This document shows positions 1 to 8,296 of a DNA stretch of 64,000 bases, piece after piece. The position numbers and the translations under genes are program-made. Where the stretch lies: the NCBI RefSeq assembly GCF_036203305.1, contig NZ_CP108131.1, positions 930,001-994,000 on the forward strand, written 5' to 3'. How positions within the stretch are numbered: position 1 is the stretch's first letter; every line of letters begins with the position of its first letter. The DNA is from Streptomyces sp. NBC_00190 (lineage in GTDB: Bacteria > Actinomycetota > Actinomycetes > Streptomycetales > Streptomycetaceae). The notes under the pieces are model-generated. The model worked only from the letters and a program-made list of their open reading frames with translations, did not search any database and was not told the DNA's origin.

Positions 1-19
1 GGAAATTTCACCCCGTGGA

Positions 20-55
20 GGGTCCGACCGGCCCCCGCCGGGACCCGTTCGGCCC
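20..55. promoter_or_regulatory. Two adjacent GGGCCG-type palindromes upstream of the first CBS gene
   Basis: Positions 20-35 read GGGTCCGACCGGCCCC and 40-55 read GGGACCCGTTCGGCCC. The reverse complement of the second, GGGCCGAACGGGTCCC, matches GGGCCGGTCGGGTCCC at 8297-8312 at 14 of 16 positions. Related palindromes lie only in the two outer promoter regions of this stress-gene island. The GGGxC...GxCCC architecture resembles DosR/DevR-type hypoxia boxes, which is an inference; the regulator is not in the window. The sites lie about 95-130 bp upstream of the first CBS start. Confidence 0.5.
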
Positions 56-150
56 TGCTGGGCTCGCACCGGCCGGCGGATCATGGATGGCCTCGAACGG
101 CTTTCAAGGTTCATCCGTGTGGCTCACGCAAGGTGGCAGGAGGTGCCCCG

Positions 151-834
151 ATGAAGCACATCAAGGTGGGAGACCTGATGACCGACGAGGTCGTCTCTGT
201 CGTCTCGGCCACCCCGTTCAAGGATGTCGCGAAGCTGCTCGCACAGCACGACATCAGCGGTCTGCCCGTGCTCGACGACGAGGACCGGGTGGTCGGCGTC
301 ATCTCCGAGAGCGACCTGCTGAGCAGACAGGCCTCGGCGGTCCCGGCAACGGGTGACGCCGAGGAGGGGGCCGCCGTGCCCGAGGCGGCGGCCGTCACCG
401 CCGCCGGCATCATGTCGGCGCCGGCGGTGACGGCCCTTGCCGACGAGACCGCCGCGGAGGCGGCCAGGCTGATGACCCGGCGCGGCGTGGAACGGCTCCC
501 CGTCGTGGACGAGGAGGACCGGCTCGTCGGCATCGTGACGCGCCGCGATCTGCTGAGGCTCTTCCTGCGGCCCGACGCCGAGATCCGCCGCCGTGTCGTC
601 GACGACGTACTCGTGGGCACGATGGGGCTGAGCGCGGAAGCGGTCGAGCTGCACGTCGTGGACGGCATCGTCACGCTGGAAGGGAGGCTTGAGCGACAGA
701 GCCAGGTCCCGGTGCTGATCCGCCTCACCGAACAGCTCGACGGAGTCGTCGCGGTCGCGGCCCGTCTGACCGCCCGCTTCGACGACACCCTGCTCGCGCC
801 GCCCGAGCGCGCCGCGCACGGCATGCCCTGGTGA
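151..834 (+). CDS. CBS-pair and BON domain protein
   Basis: Predicted 227-residue cytoplasmic protein. Two CBS motifs occupy roughly residues 5-60 and 85-150 (LPVLDDEDRVVGVISESDLL, then LPVVDEEDRLVGIVTRRDLL), followed by a C-terminal BON-like segment at about 155-220. CBS pairs usually bind adenine nucleotides and sense energy state; a BON domain suggests contact with membrane or another ligand. The ATG at 151 is chosen because GGCAGGAGGTG precedes it by the right distance. It is the first gene of a CBS-USP-CBS-USP series on the same strand and has two palindromes upstream. Its exact ligand and partner cannot be seen. Confidence 0.9.
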   Translation: MKHIKVGDLMTDEVVSVVSATPFKDVAKLLAQHDISGLPVLDDEDRVVGVISESDLLSRQASAVPATGDAEEGAAVPEAAAVTAAGIMSAPAVTALADETAAEAARLMTRRGVERLPVVDEEDRLVGIVTRRDLLRLFLRPDAEIRRRVVDDVLVGTMGLSAEAVELHVVDGIVTLEGRLERQSQVPVLIRLTEQLDGVVAVAARLTARFDDTLLAPPERAAHGMPW

Positions 835-908
835 CCGCCGCTGACGACGGCCGGCGTACGGACCTTGTGCCGGGCAGAACATTTCCGCGCCGCCGAGGAG
901 GCACCGCG

Positions 909-1775
909 ATGAAGCACCATGTGACCGTCGGTGTCGACGGCTCCCCCGAGGGCCGGGCGGCCGCCCGCTGGGGCGCCCGGGAAGCGGCGTTGCGGCAGGT
1001 GCCGTTGCGGCTCGTCCATGCCGTCGACTGGCCCGCGAACCCCGCCGTTCCACGGCCCGGCCGCGAGAGGGCCGACCGGTGGGCCGACGAAGCGCTCACC
1101 GAAGCGCTGACGGACGTACGCCGTCGGCATCCGCAGGTCGAGGTCACCACCCGGTGCCTGTACGGCAGGCCTGCCGCCGCCCTCGCCGTCGAGGCGGGCG
1201 ACGCCGGACTGCTCGTACTGGGTTCCCGCGGCCTGGGCGGCCCGGTCGGCTTCCTCCTCGGCTCGGTCGGTCTGTCGACGGTCGTCGCGACGGAGACACC
1301 GGTCGCGCTGGTCCGGGTGAGCGGCGAACCGGAGGGGTCCGGGCCCGCGCCGTCCGGCGGGATCGTCGTGGGCGTCGACATCCACGAGGCCGCCGACCGT
1401 GTCCTGTCGTTCGCCTTCGAGGAGGCCGACCGACGTGGTTGCGCACTGCGCGCCGTCCACGGCTGGAAACTTCCCGCCGCCTACGCGTACGCGCCCTTCT
1501 TCGACCCGGACGACGAGCGCGAGATCGGCCGGAGCGTCATGCGGATGCTGGACGACATGCTGCTGCCGTGGCGGCGCAAGTTCCCGGAAGTGAGCGTCAC
1601 CCACCACGCGTTCATGGGATCCGCCGGTGGTCAGCTCGTCATGGCGGCCACCGGCGCGGACCTCGTCGTGGTCGGCCGACGTCACCGCCAGTCACCTCTG
1701 GGTTCGCACCTGGGGCGGGTGGCCCACGCGGTGCTCCACCACGCCGTGGCCCCCGTGGCCGTCGTCGCGCACTGA
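909..1775 (+). CDS. Tandem-domain universal stress protein (UspA family)
   Basis: Predicted 288-residue protein made of two UspA folds, about 1-140 and 150-288. The first opens with VTVGVDGSPEGRAAARWGA and carries the ATP-binding glycine pattern GSRGLGGPVGFLLGSVG. The second has a degenerate version of the loop (GRRHRQSPLGSHLG), so nucleotide binding may rest on the first half. The ATG at 909 follows a GAGGAG ribosome site; longer GTG-type extensions upstream lack one. It lies 74 nt after the CBS gene and 16 nt before the next, so an operon is likely. Tandem USPs of this kind are typical of actinobacterial dormancy regulons. Confidence 0.9.
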   Translation: MKHHVTVGVDGSPEGRAAARWGAREAALRQVPLRLVHAVDWPANPAVPRPGRERADRWADEALTEALTDVRRRHPQVEVTTRCLYGRPAAALAVEAGDAGLLVLGSRGLGGPVGFLLGSVGLSTVVATETPVALVRVSGEPEGSGPAPSGGIVVGVDIHEAADRVLSFAFEEADRRGCALRAVHGWKLPAAYAYAPFFDPDDEREIGRSVMRMLDDMLLPWRRKFPEVSVTHHAFMGSAGGQLVMAATGADLVVVGRRHRQSPLGSHLGRVAHAVLHHAVAPVAVVAH

Positions 1776-1791
1776 GGACCGGCAAACAATC

Positions 1792-2427
1792 ATGAAGCAC
1801 CGCACCGTCGCCGAGCTGATGACACCGAACGCCGTCGGCATCCGGCGGGAGACGACCTTCAAGGAGATCGCCCGGCTCCTCAAGGAGTTCGACATCACGG
1901 CCGTACCCGTCGTGGACGAGGCCGGGCGACCGGTGGGTGTCGTCTCCGAAGCCGACCTGCTCCACCGGCACGGCTCCGGCACGGGCGCGACCACCGCCGC
2001 GGCTCTCATGACCAGCCCGGCCATCACGGCGGAGCCGGGGTGGAGTGCCGTCCGTGCGGGCCGCGCCATGAGGAAGCACGGGGTCAAGCGGCTCCCGGTC
2101 ATCGACGCCGAGGGCCGACTGATCGGCATCCTGAGCCGCAGCGACCTTCTCCAGGTCTTCCTGCGCAGGGACCACGCGATCCAGGAGGAGATCCTCGAAG
2201 ACGTCGTGACCCAGACCCTCGGTATCCGCCCTTCCACCCTGACCGTGGACGTCACCGAAGGGGTGGTGACGCTCAGTGGCGCCGTCGGCCGACGCAGCCT
2301 GATCCCCGTCCTCGTACAGCTGTGCCAGAGCGTCGAGGGAGTCGTGGACGTGATCGACCGGCTCGTCTGCGAGCACGAGTCCGAAGGAGATGCACACGAT
2401 GACGAACCAGGTGACCGTAGGCCTTGA
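1792..2427 (+). CDS. CBS-pair and BON domain protein (second copy)
   Basis: Predicted 211-residue paralogue of the gene at 151. It has two CBS repeats (VPVVDEAGRPVGVVSEADLL and LPVIDAEGRLIGILSRSDLL) and a C-terminal BON-like tail (about 150-205). The start at 1792 gives the same MKH opening as the neighbouring CBS and USP genes. The linker between the CBS motifs is shorter than in the first copy. Its 3' end overlaps the next USP gene by 29 nt, which implies translational coupling. Likely an adenylate-responsive regulatory subunit; the partner is unknown. Confidence 0.88.
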   Translation: MKHRTVAELMTPNAVGIRRETTFKEIARLLKEFDITAVPVVDEAGRPVGVVSEADLLHRHGSGTGATTAAALMTSPAITAEPGWSAVRAGRAMRKHGVKRLPVIDAEGRLIGILSRSDLLQVFLRRDHAIQEEILEDVVTQTLGIRPSTLTVDVTEGVVTLSGAVGRRSLIPVLVQLCQSVEGVVDVIDRLVCEHESEGDAHDDEPGDRRP

Positions 2428-3262
2428 CGGGACATCGGAAAGCGCGGCAGCCGCCCGCTGGGCGGCCGTCGAGGCCGAGCTCCGAGGTGCCCGGCTGGAT
2501 CTGGTCCACGTCGAGGAGTGGCTGGAACATCCACCGCTGCCCGTCACCACCACGCAGGCCCAGCGCGCGTGGGCGGACGACCTGCTCCGGGACACCGCCG
2601 GCGAGCTGCGCCGCGTGCACCCCGCCCTGGACGTCTCCACACGTCTCGTGGACGGATTGCCCCCGCTGGCCCTCGCCCACGCGGCGCAGGACTCCGGTCT
2701 GCTGGTCATCGGCTCACGCGGGCTCGGCGTCGTCGCGGGCTTCATCGTCGGATCCGTTGCCTCGGCGACCGTCGCCGCGTCCGAACGGCCCGTCGTCCTG
2801 GTCCGGTCCACAGCGGGAACGGGGGGACCACGCGACGGCGGACCCGTCGTGGCAGGGGTGGACATCCGTGAGTCCTGCGACAAGCTCCTGGCTTTCGCCT
2901 TCGAGGAGGCCTCCCGCCGCGACACGACGCTCGTCGTGGTCCACGGATGGACCCCGCCGCCGGTCGTCGGCTACGCACCGGGGCTCGACCTCGATGCCCC
3001 GAACGACATGGCCCACGCCCTCGACCCCGCCCTGGACCACGTGCTGAGACCGTGGCGTGAGAAGTTCCCCGGCGTACGCGTCGAACCCCGTGCCCCGATC
3101 GGCCAGGCCGCGATCCAGATCCTCCACGCGGCGACCGACGCGGCCCTCGTCGTGGTCGGACGACGCATCCGCCGGTCCGGCTTCGGTGGCCGCATCGGCC
3201 CCGTCACGCACGCGGTGATGCACCACGCCGTCCCGCCGGTCGCCGTCGTCGCGCACGACTGA
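2399..3262 (+). CDS. Tandem-domain universal stress protein (second copy)
   Basis: Predicted 287-residue protein with two UspA domains. The first starts VTVGLDGTSESAAAARWAA and has the ATP-loop pattern GSRGLGVVAGFIVGSV; the second loop (GRRIRRSGFGGRIG) is degenerate, as in the first USP. ATG 2399 is preferred over ATG 2390 because GAAGGAG at 2383-2389 is correctly spaced only for 2399. The gene begins inside the end of the preceding CBS gene. Its last 59 nt overlap, antisense, the 3' end of the convergent GH65 gene, so the two transcripts could interfere. Confidence 0.88.
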   Translation: MTNQVTVGLDGTSESAAAARWAAVEAELRGARLDLVHVEEWLEHPPLPVTTTQAQRAWADDLLRDTAGELRRVHPALDVSTRLVDGLPPLALAHAAQDSGLLVIGSRGLGVVAGFIVGSVASATVAASERPVVLVRSTAGTGGPRDGGPVVAGVDIRESCDKLLAFAFEEASRRDTTLVVVHGWTPPPVVGYAPGLDLDAPNDMAHALDPALDHVLRPWREKFPGVRVEPRAPIGQAAIQILHAATDAALVVVGRRIRRSGFGGRIGPVTHAVMHHAVPPVAVVAHD

Positions 3263-5696
3263 GGCCGACCGCAGCAGCCGTGGTGTCCAGGCGGATCCAG
3301 TACTGCCCGCCCGCGGGCACGGTCGTGAGCCGCCCGCCGGGCAGGTGCAGCGGAAGGGGATGCGCGGTCCGGGAGTCCGGCACGGCGATGCCGATCCTGC
3401 CGGGGAGGAACCTGATGCGGATCCCCCGGTGGCCCAGGCAGTCGACCGTGAAGCTGCAGCGCGGGACCTCGCGCAACGGGGCGGGATCGATGCGCAGTCC
3501 GTCCGGTCCGGCCTCCAGTCCGACGATGCCCCGCTCGATGAGGTCGAGGGTGCCGGCCATGGCTCCGAGATGGATGCCTTCGCCGGTGGTACCGCCCTGG
3601 ATGTCCATCACGTCGCCGAGCAGGGCCTCCTCGCAGTACCGCCAGGCTTCGGGGCCCTTGTGGCGGGCCAGGACCCAGCCGTGGACGAGGCTGCTGAGCG
3701 TCGACCCGTGACTCGTGCGCTGCAGGTAGTACGCGACGGTGGCCCGCCAGAGGTCGTCGTCGAGCTCGTAGCCGAGCCCGGCGAAGATCTCGTGGAGCTC
3801 GGCGGGGCGGAAGAGGTAGCCGAGCATGAGGGTGTCGGCCTGCTTCGACGCCTGGTACCGGTTGACCGTGTCGCCTTCGGACTCCAGGATCCGGTCGAGC
3901 CGGCGGATGTCCGTGTAGCGGCTGCGGTACGCGTCCCAGTTCAGCTCGGCCAGATCACCGTACCCCTCGAACTGGCTGATGACGTCGCCGTGGAAGGGGA
4001 CGTACAGACGACGCGACACGTCGTCCCAGCGGCTCAGCACCTCGGCGGTGAGCCCGAGTTGCTGCTCCAGCTGCCGCCTGCGCGACGGCGGCAGCCCGGC
4101 GGCCAGTTCGAGTCCGCGGGCCAGCACCCATGCGGCGGTCACGTTGGTGTAGGTGTTGTCGTCGATGCCCGCGGCCGCAGCCCCGGGGTAGGCGTCGTGG
4201 TACTCGTCCGGGCCCGCGATCCCGCGGATCCGGTAGCGCTCCCGGTCGGTGTCGTAGTCGGCGGCCGCTCCCCAGTAGCGGGCGATGCCCAGGAGCAGTT
4301 CGGCGCCGGGTCCGTACAGGAAGCCCGTGTCGCCGGTGGTCTGCGCGTACCGCCAGACGTTCCAGGCGATGGCGGAACCGACGTGGCGCTGGAGGTGGGA
4401 GCGGTCGGACAGCCAGCGGCCTGAGCGCGGATTGAGATGGAGCGTCTGCGTCTCCTCCCGCCCCGAACCGGCGCTCTGCCACGGGAACATCGCGCCCGGT
4501 CGGCCGGTCCCCCGTGCCGCGGCGCGGGCCGCGGGCAGGCGGCGGTGGCGGTACATGAGCAGGGCGCGTGCCACCTCGGGGAAGTGGAGGGTGAGATAGG
4601 GCAGGACGAACAGCTCGTCCCAGAAGACGTGGCCCCGGTACGCCTCTCCGTGCAGCCCTCTGGCGGGTACGCCGACGTCGAGCTCCGCCGTGTGCGGGGA
4701 GAGGGTCTGCAGGAGGTGGAAGGCGTGGAGGCGCAGGATCCGGCCGGCTTCACCGGGCACCACTACTTCGCCTTGGCTCCACAGGTGTTCCCAGGCGGCC
4801 TTGTGAGTGGCCAGCGCGGCCGCGAAATCCGGTGCGAGGCCGACGTGTTCGACAGCGGAGGCGAGCGGGTCGCCCACGGGACGGTCCAGGGAGGTGTGGA
4901 GGGCCGCGGACTTGAGGATGACGGCAGTGTGGCCACGGGAGACCGGCAGCCGGAAGGTCTGCTCCGTCGCCGTTGCCGTGCGGTTCGCGGTCACGGGGGC
5001 CGGGGGCCGGGAGGATGTGCGTACCGCGATGCCGATCCGGATGCGGGAGGAGGTGGTCTCGCAGGAGAGCCGGGCGATACCGTCCACTCCTACGCCGGTG
5101 CGGTGGCCGGTGAGGTGACGCCCGTTCAGGTCCCGGTAGCGCTCGACACCGGCATTGGTCACGTCGCCGTCGAGGACGGACCGGATCTCTACGGCACCGT
5201 GCCATCCGTACGCGCGGAAGGTGCTCTGCTGGGCGGCGAGGTACGGATCCGCCATGTCGACGAACCTGGTGTGGGCGACGGCGAGCCGGCGGCCGTCGGC
5301 GTCCTGGTAGAGCATGCGGCGCGTGAGGGTGCCCGCGCGCAGGTCCAGGGAGACGTGGTGGTGGCGCAGGCTCGGGTGGTCGGGGGTGAGCCAGTCCCCT
5401 GCTGGTCCGGCGTCGGGGAGGCACCGGTAGCGCAGGCGGGTCCAGTCGGGGAGGTTGACCATGTCCTCGTTGCCGACCTGCTTGCCCGCGATCCGTGAGA
5501 GGAGCCGGTTGTAGCAGCCTGCCGCATACGTGCCGGGGTAGTGGACGGCGTCGGCGTGTGATTCGGGTGCGGCTCCGCGCGTGGCGAAGCGGCCGTTGCC
5601 GAGGGTGCACAGGGCCTCGACCACGCGTTCGGTCTTCGGGTCGTAGCGGTCGAAGGCCCAGGTCCAGGTCCAGGACGACGAGGTGTTCACGGCCAC
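3204..5696 (-). CDS. GH65 family disaccharide phosphorylase
   Basis: Predicted 830-residue cytoplasmic enzyme. Family markers are the acidic motif GPDEYHDAYPG around residue 495, which supplies the general acid Glu, and HGSTLSSLVHGWVLA around 663, a phosphate-binding type loop. Their presence favours a phosphorylase (trehalose-, maltose- or kojibiose-type, releasing beta-glucose 1-phosphate) over a hydrolase. The gene directly upstream encodes a beta-phosphoglucomutase-like HAD protein, which would convert that product to glucose 6-phosphate; the two overlap by 10 nt. GTG 5696 is used. The C terminus has an arginine-rich tail encoded opposite the end of the USP gene, which may be a non-conserved extension. 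The sugar substrate cannot be fixed from sequence. Confidence 0.88.
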   Translation of the reverse strand: MAVNTSSSWTWTWAFDRYDPKTERVVEALCTLGNGRFATRGAAPESHADAVHYPGTYAAGCYNRLLSRIAGKQVGNEDMVNLPDWTRLRYRCLPDAGPAGDWLTPDHPSLRHHHVSLDLRAGTLTRRMLYQDADGRRLAVAHTRFVDMADPYLAAQQSTFRAYGWHGAVEIRSVLDGDVTNAGVERYRDLNGRHLTGHRTGVGVDGIARLSCETTSSRIRIGIAVRTSSRPPAPVTANRTATATEQTFRLPVSRGHTAVILKSAALHTSLDRPVGDPLASAVEHVGLAPDFAAALATHKAAWEHLWSQGEVVVPGEAGRILRLHAFHLLQTLSPHTAELDVGVPARGLHGEAYRGHVFWDELFVLPYLTLHFPEVARALLMYRHRRLPAARAAARGTGRPGAMFPWQSAGSGREETQTLHLNPRSGRWLSDRSHLQRHVGSAIAWNVWRYAQTTGDTGFLYGPGAELLLGIARYWGAAADYDTDRERYRIRGIAGPDEYHDAYPGAAAAGIDDNTYTNVTAAWVLARGLELAAGLPPSRRRQLEQQLGLTAEVLSRWDDVSRRLYVPFHGDVISQFEGYGDLAELNWDAYRSRYTDIRRLDRILESEGDTVNRYQASKQADTLMLGYLFRPAELHEIFAGLGYELDDDLWRATVAYYLQRTSHGSTLSSLVHGWVLARHKGPEAWRYCEEALLGDVMDIQGGTTGEGIHLGAMAGTLDLIERGIVGLEAGPDGLRIDPAPLREVPRCSFTVDCLGHRGIRIRFLPGRIGIAVPDSRTAHPLPLHLPGGRLTTVPAGGQYWIRLDTTAAAVGLSRARRRRPAGRRGASPRA

Positions 5697-6445
5697 GCTC
5701 CGGTGACGGCTCCGACGAGTGCGGTGAGGTCCGCCAGTACGACATCCGCGCCGTGGGCCCGCAGGGCCGCCGCGGCGGCGGTGCCGTGCGTCCGGTCAAG
5801 GCCGACCACCAGGCCGAACCGGCCGCGTCGGCCTGCCTCCACTCCGGCCAGGGCGTCTTCGACCAGCGCCGCGTCCGCGGGGTCGACGCGCAGCCGCCGT
5901 GCCGCTTCGAGGAACAGAGCGGGGTCCGGCTTGCCTGCCAGGGCCAGCCGTTCGGCGTCCGTGCCGTCCACCGTTGCGTCGACGAGCCCGGCCAGTCCGG
6001 TGGCTTCGAGCAAGGGGCGTGCGTGCCGGGACGCCGATGCGGCGGCACACCGCGTCCCCTGTGCCCGCAGGCCCTCCAGAACCGGCCGGACCTCGGGGAA
6101 GGCCCGTACGTCCCCCGCCTGGATCGCTGCGGTGAACGACTGCTCCTTGCGGGCGGCGACCGCCCGCACCGTGGCGCAGCCCGGTGGATCCGCCGCGGTG
6201 CCCGGCGGCAGCTCGATGCCGCGGGCGGTCAGGAAGGCGAGCGCCCCGTCGAGACGGGGTTTCCCGTCCACCAGTTCCCGGTACTCCCCTTCCGCGTCGA
6301 AGGGGAGCTGCCGGTCCGTCCGGGCGTCGGACGCCCAAGCGTCGAGGCAGCCGTCGAAGGCGGCCTTCCACGCGGCGGCGTGCAGCACGGCGGAGTCGAG
6401 CAGGACCCCGTCGGTGTCCAGGACGACGGCGCGCAGCGGCTTCAC
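5687..6445 (-). CDS. HAD-superfamily beta-phosphoglucomutase-like phosphatase/mutase
   Basis: Predicted 252-residue protein opening with the HAD motif VLDTDGVLLDS, where the first Asp would be phosphorylated and the second act as acid/base. A helical cap follows, then VEDALAGVEA near residue 205, the acidic motif of the family. Length fits beta-phosphoglucomutase. GTG 6445 overlaps the stop of the upstream XRE-PNPOx gene by 4 nt and the gene overlaps the GH65 start by 10 nt, so the three are translationally coupled. With a GH65 phosphorylase next door the likely job is beta-glucose 1-phosphate to glucose 6-phosphate; a generic sugar phosphatase is the alternative. Confidence 0.85.
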   Translation of the reverse strand: MKPLRAVVLDTDGVLLDSAVLHAAAWKAAFDGCLDAWASDARTDRQLPFDAEGEYRELVDGKPRLDGALAFLTARGIELPPGTAADPPGCATVRAVAARKEQSFTAAIQAGDVRAFPEVRPVLEGLRAQGTRCAAASASRHARPLLEATGLAGLVDATVDGTDAERLALAGKPDPALFLEAARRLRVDPADAALVEDALAGVEAGRRGRFGLVVGLDRTHGTAAAAALRAHGADVVLADLTALVGAVTGAWP

Positions 6446-7122
6446 CGCCGCACCACCCGCCGGCCGGTGATCCGGATCGGGGTGATCTTCATCCAGTGCG
6501 TGCGTGGGCCGCCGGCCCACGGCAGGGAGTACGCGACGGCATCGAGCCGGACGAGCTCCTCGGCATCGGTGACGCCTGCCACCTCGCCCACGGCCAGGAC
6601 GCTCCAGCCCAGCCTGGTGACCTCGTCGATGTGGTCGACCTCGAAGGCCGCTTCGGTGCCGGCGGCCCGCGCGAGCACAGCGTCGGCGGAGGTCCGGAAG
6701 GCGATGTCCCGGCCCGCCACCACATAGTTGACCGGGAATATCCCCGGACCGTACGGGGTGGAGACGGCGATCCTGCCGACGCCGTGCGTGGAGAGCAGCC
6801 GTCGGCACTCGCCGTCGGACAGCTCGACGAGCTCGGCGTCCAGCACCGCCATGCCCCTGCCGGGCGGATGGTCGGTCGTGGCGCCCGTCAGGTCCGCGAC
6901 GGTCGTGTCGAGGGCGTCGGCGATGCGTACGAGGGAGCCGATCGCCGGTGCCGCGGCGCGTTCCTCCAGGTAGGCGACGTAGGTGGCGTCGGCCCCGCAG
7001 CGCTCGCCCACTTGCTCCCGGCTGAGGCCGAGTTCCTCGCGACGCCTGGCAAGCCGCCGGCCGAGGTCCGTGCGTCCGGCGGGCGCCTCGGCGGCGGCCG
7101 GTCCGGAGGTGGTCCTGTTCAT
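6442..7122 (-). CDS. XRE helix-turn-helix and PNPOx-like flavin-binding fusion protein
   Basis: Predicted 226-residue protein. Residues about 20-75 form an XRE-type helix-turn-helix (LGRRLARRREELGLSREQVG ... YVAYLEERAAAPA). Residues about 90-226 are a pyridoxamine-phosphate-oxidase-like split barrel (GRIAVSTPYGPGIFPVNYVV ... THWMKITPIRITGRRV), a fold that binds FMN, F420 or heme. The combination suggests a redox- or flavin-sensing transcription factor, but an enzyme with a DNA-binding appendage is equally possible. ATG 7122 lies 23 nt downstream of the alcohol dehydrogenase gene, on the same strand, so it belongs to the ADH-to-GH65 operon. Confidence 0.82.
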   Translation of the reverse strand: MNRTTSGPAAAEAPAGRTDLGRRLARRREELGLSREQVGERCGADATYVAYLEERAAAPAIGSLVRIADALDTTVADLTGATTDHPPGRGMAVLDAELVELSDGECRRLLSTHGVGRIAVSTPYGPGIFPVNYVVAGRDIAFRTSADAVLARAAGTEAAFEVDHIDEVTRLGWSVLAVGEVAGVTDAEELVRLDAVAYSLPWAGGPRTHWMKITPIRITGRRVVRR

Positions 7123-7145
7123 GGGGTCCTCATATCCTCTCGGCG

Positions 7146-8222
7146 TCACGGCTGCGTGGCCGCGACCGTGATGGCGTCGTGCCGGGGCCCGCCGAGCGCC
7201 ACCTTGAGGGCGCCGGTGTCGCCGGCGCGGGAGAAGACGTCGTAGGCCTCCTCCATCTGCCCCAGCTCGAAGCGGTGGGTGATCAGCGAGGACGACGGCA
7301 GACGGCCGGCGGCCATCATGCGCAGCAGCATGGGCGTGGAGTGGGTGTCGACCAGTCCCGTGGTGATGGTGACGTCCTTGATCCACAGGTCTTCGAGGTG
7401 GAGGGTTGCGGGCTTTCCGTGGACGCCGATGTTGGCGACGCGGCCGCCGGGGCGGACCATCCGGGTGCACATCTCGAAGGCCTCGGGGACGCCCACCGCC
7501 TCGATCACGACGTCCGCCCCGAGACCGTCGGTCAGGTCTTCGACCAGCTGCTGCGGTTCCTCGGCGGCGTTCACCGTCGCGTCCGCGCCCAGCGAGCGGG
7601 CGGCCGCCAGCCGGGCTTCGGCGAGGTCGACGGCGATGGTCCGGCCGGGGCTGTAGAAACCGGCGGTCGCGATGGCGGCCAGCCCGATCGGGCCCGCGCC
7701 GACCACGACGACCGTGTCTCCGGGCCGGACGTTGCCGTTCAGCACACCGACCTCGTAGGAGGTCGGGAAGATGTCCGCGAGCAGCACGGCGTCGTAGCTG
7801 TCGACCGCGCTGGGCAGCGGGTGGACGGAGAGGTCGGCGAAGGGCACCCGGACGTACTCGGCCTGGGTGCCGTCGATGGTGTGGCCCAGCACCCAGCCGC
7901 CGCCCCCGCGGCACTGTCCGTAGCGGCCCTCGCGGCAGAAGCGGCAGCGGCCGCACGGGCAGATGCAGGAGATCAGCACTCGGTCGCCGGGGCGGACCGT
8001 GCGGACGTCGCCGCCGGTCTCGACGACGGTGCCGACCGCCTCGTGGCCGAGGATCCTGCCGGGGGTCACCTCGGGCACGTCGCCCTTGACGATGTGCAGG
8101 TCGGTGCCGCAGATGGTGACGGCGTCGACACGGACGACCACATCGGCGGCGTCCTTGATGCCCGGGTCCGGTACGTCCTGCCACGCGGTCTGTCCGGGGC
8201 CCTGGAAGACGAGTGCCTTCAT
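7146..8222 (-). CDS. Zinc-dependent medium-chain alcohol dehydrogenase
   Basis: Predicted 358-residue enzyme. Catalytic zinc ligands fall in CGTDLHIVKGD and GHEAVGTV. The structural zinc loop has four cysteines in CICPCGRCRFCREGRYGQC. The Rossmann motif VVVVGAGPIGLAAI sits near residue 175, and IAVDLAEAR ends the NAD-discriminating strand with an Asp, so NAD is the expected cofactor. The substrate is uncertain; relatives oxidise or reduce primary and secondary alcohols. It is the first gene of a four-gene minus-strand operon and is divergent from the third CBS gene, with GGGCCG palindromes in between. Under oxygen limitation such an enzyme could re-oxidise NADH (inference). Confidence 0.9.
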   Translation of the reverse strand: MKALVFQGPGQTAWQDVPDPGIKDAADVVVRVDAVTICGTDLHIVKGDVPEVTPGRILGHEAVGTVVETGGDVRTVRPGDRVLISCICPCGRCRFCREGRYGQCRGGGGWVLGHTIDGTQAEYVRVPFADLSVHPLPSAVDSYDAVLLADIFPTSYEVGVLNGNVRPGDTVVVVGAGPIGLAAIATAGFYSPGRTIAVDLAEARLAAARSLGADATVNAAEEPQQLVEDLTDGLGADVVIEAVGVPEAFEMCTRMVRPGGRVANIGVHGKPATLHLEDLWIKDVTITTGLVDTHSTPMLLRMMAAGRLPSSSLITHRFELGQMEEAYDVFSRAGDTGALKVALGGPRHDAITVAATQP

Positions 8223-8296
8223 GACGTCGGCCTTCTTCCTCGTGTCGTCCGGTGGGGTTCACCGCCAGGCTGGCCCGGCGGCGCCCTCCCGCGCAT

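Noticed and set aside
111..1685. Long minus-strand open frame antisense to the first CBS and USP genes
   Set aside because: It has no ribosome site and low-complexity composition and mirrors real genes with clear domains; it is a by-product of high GC.
3345..4424. Plus-strand frame opposite the GH65 gene
   Set aside because: The GH65 frame has catalytic motifs and family length; the opposite frame has none.
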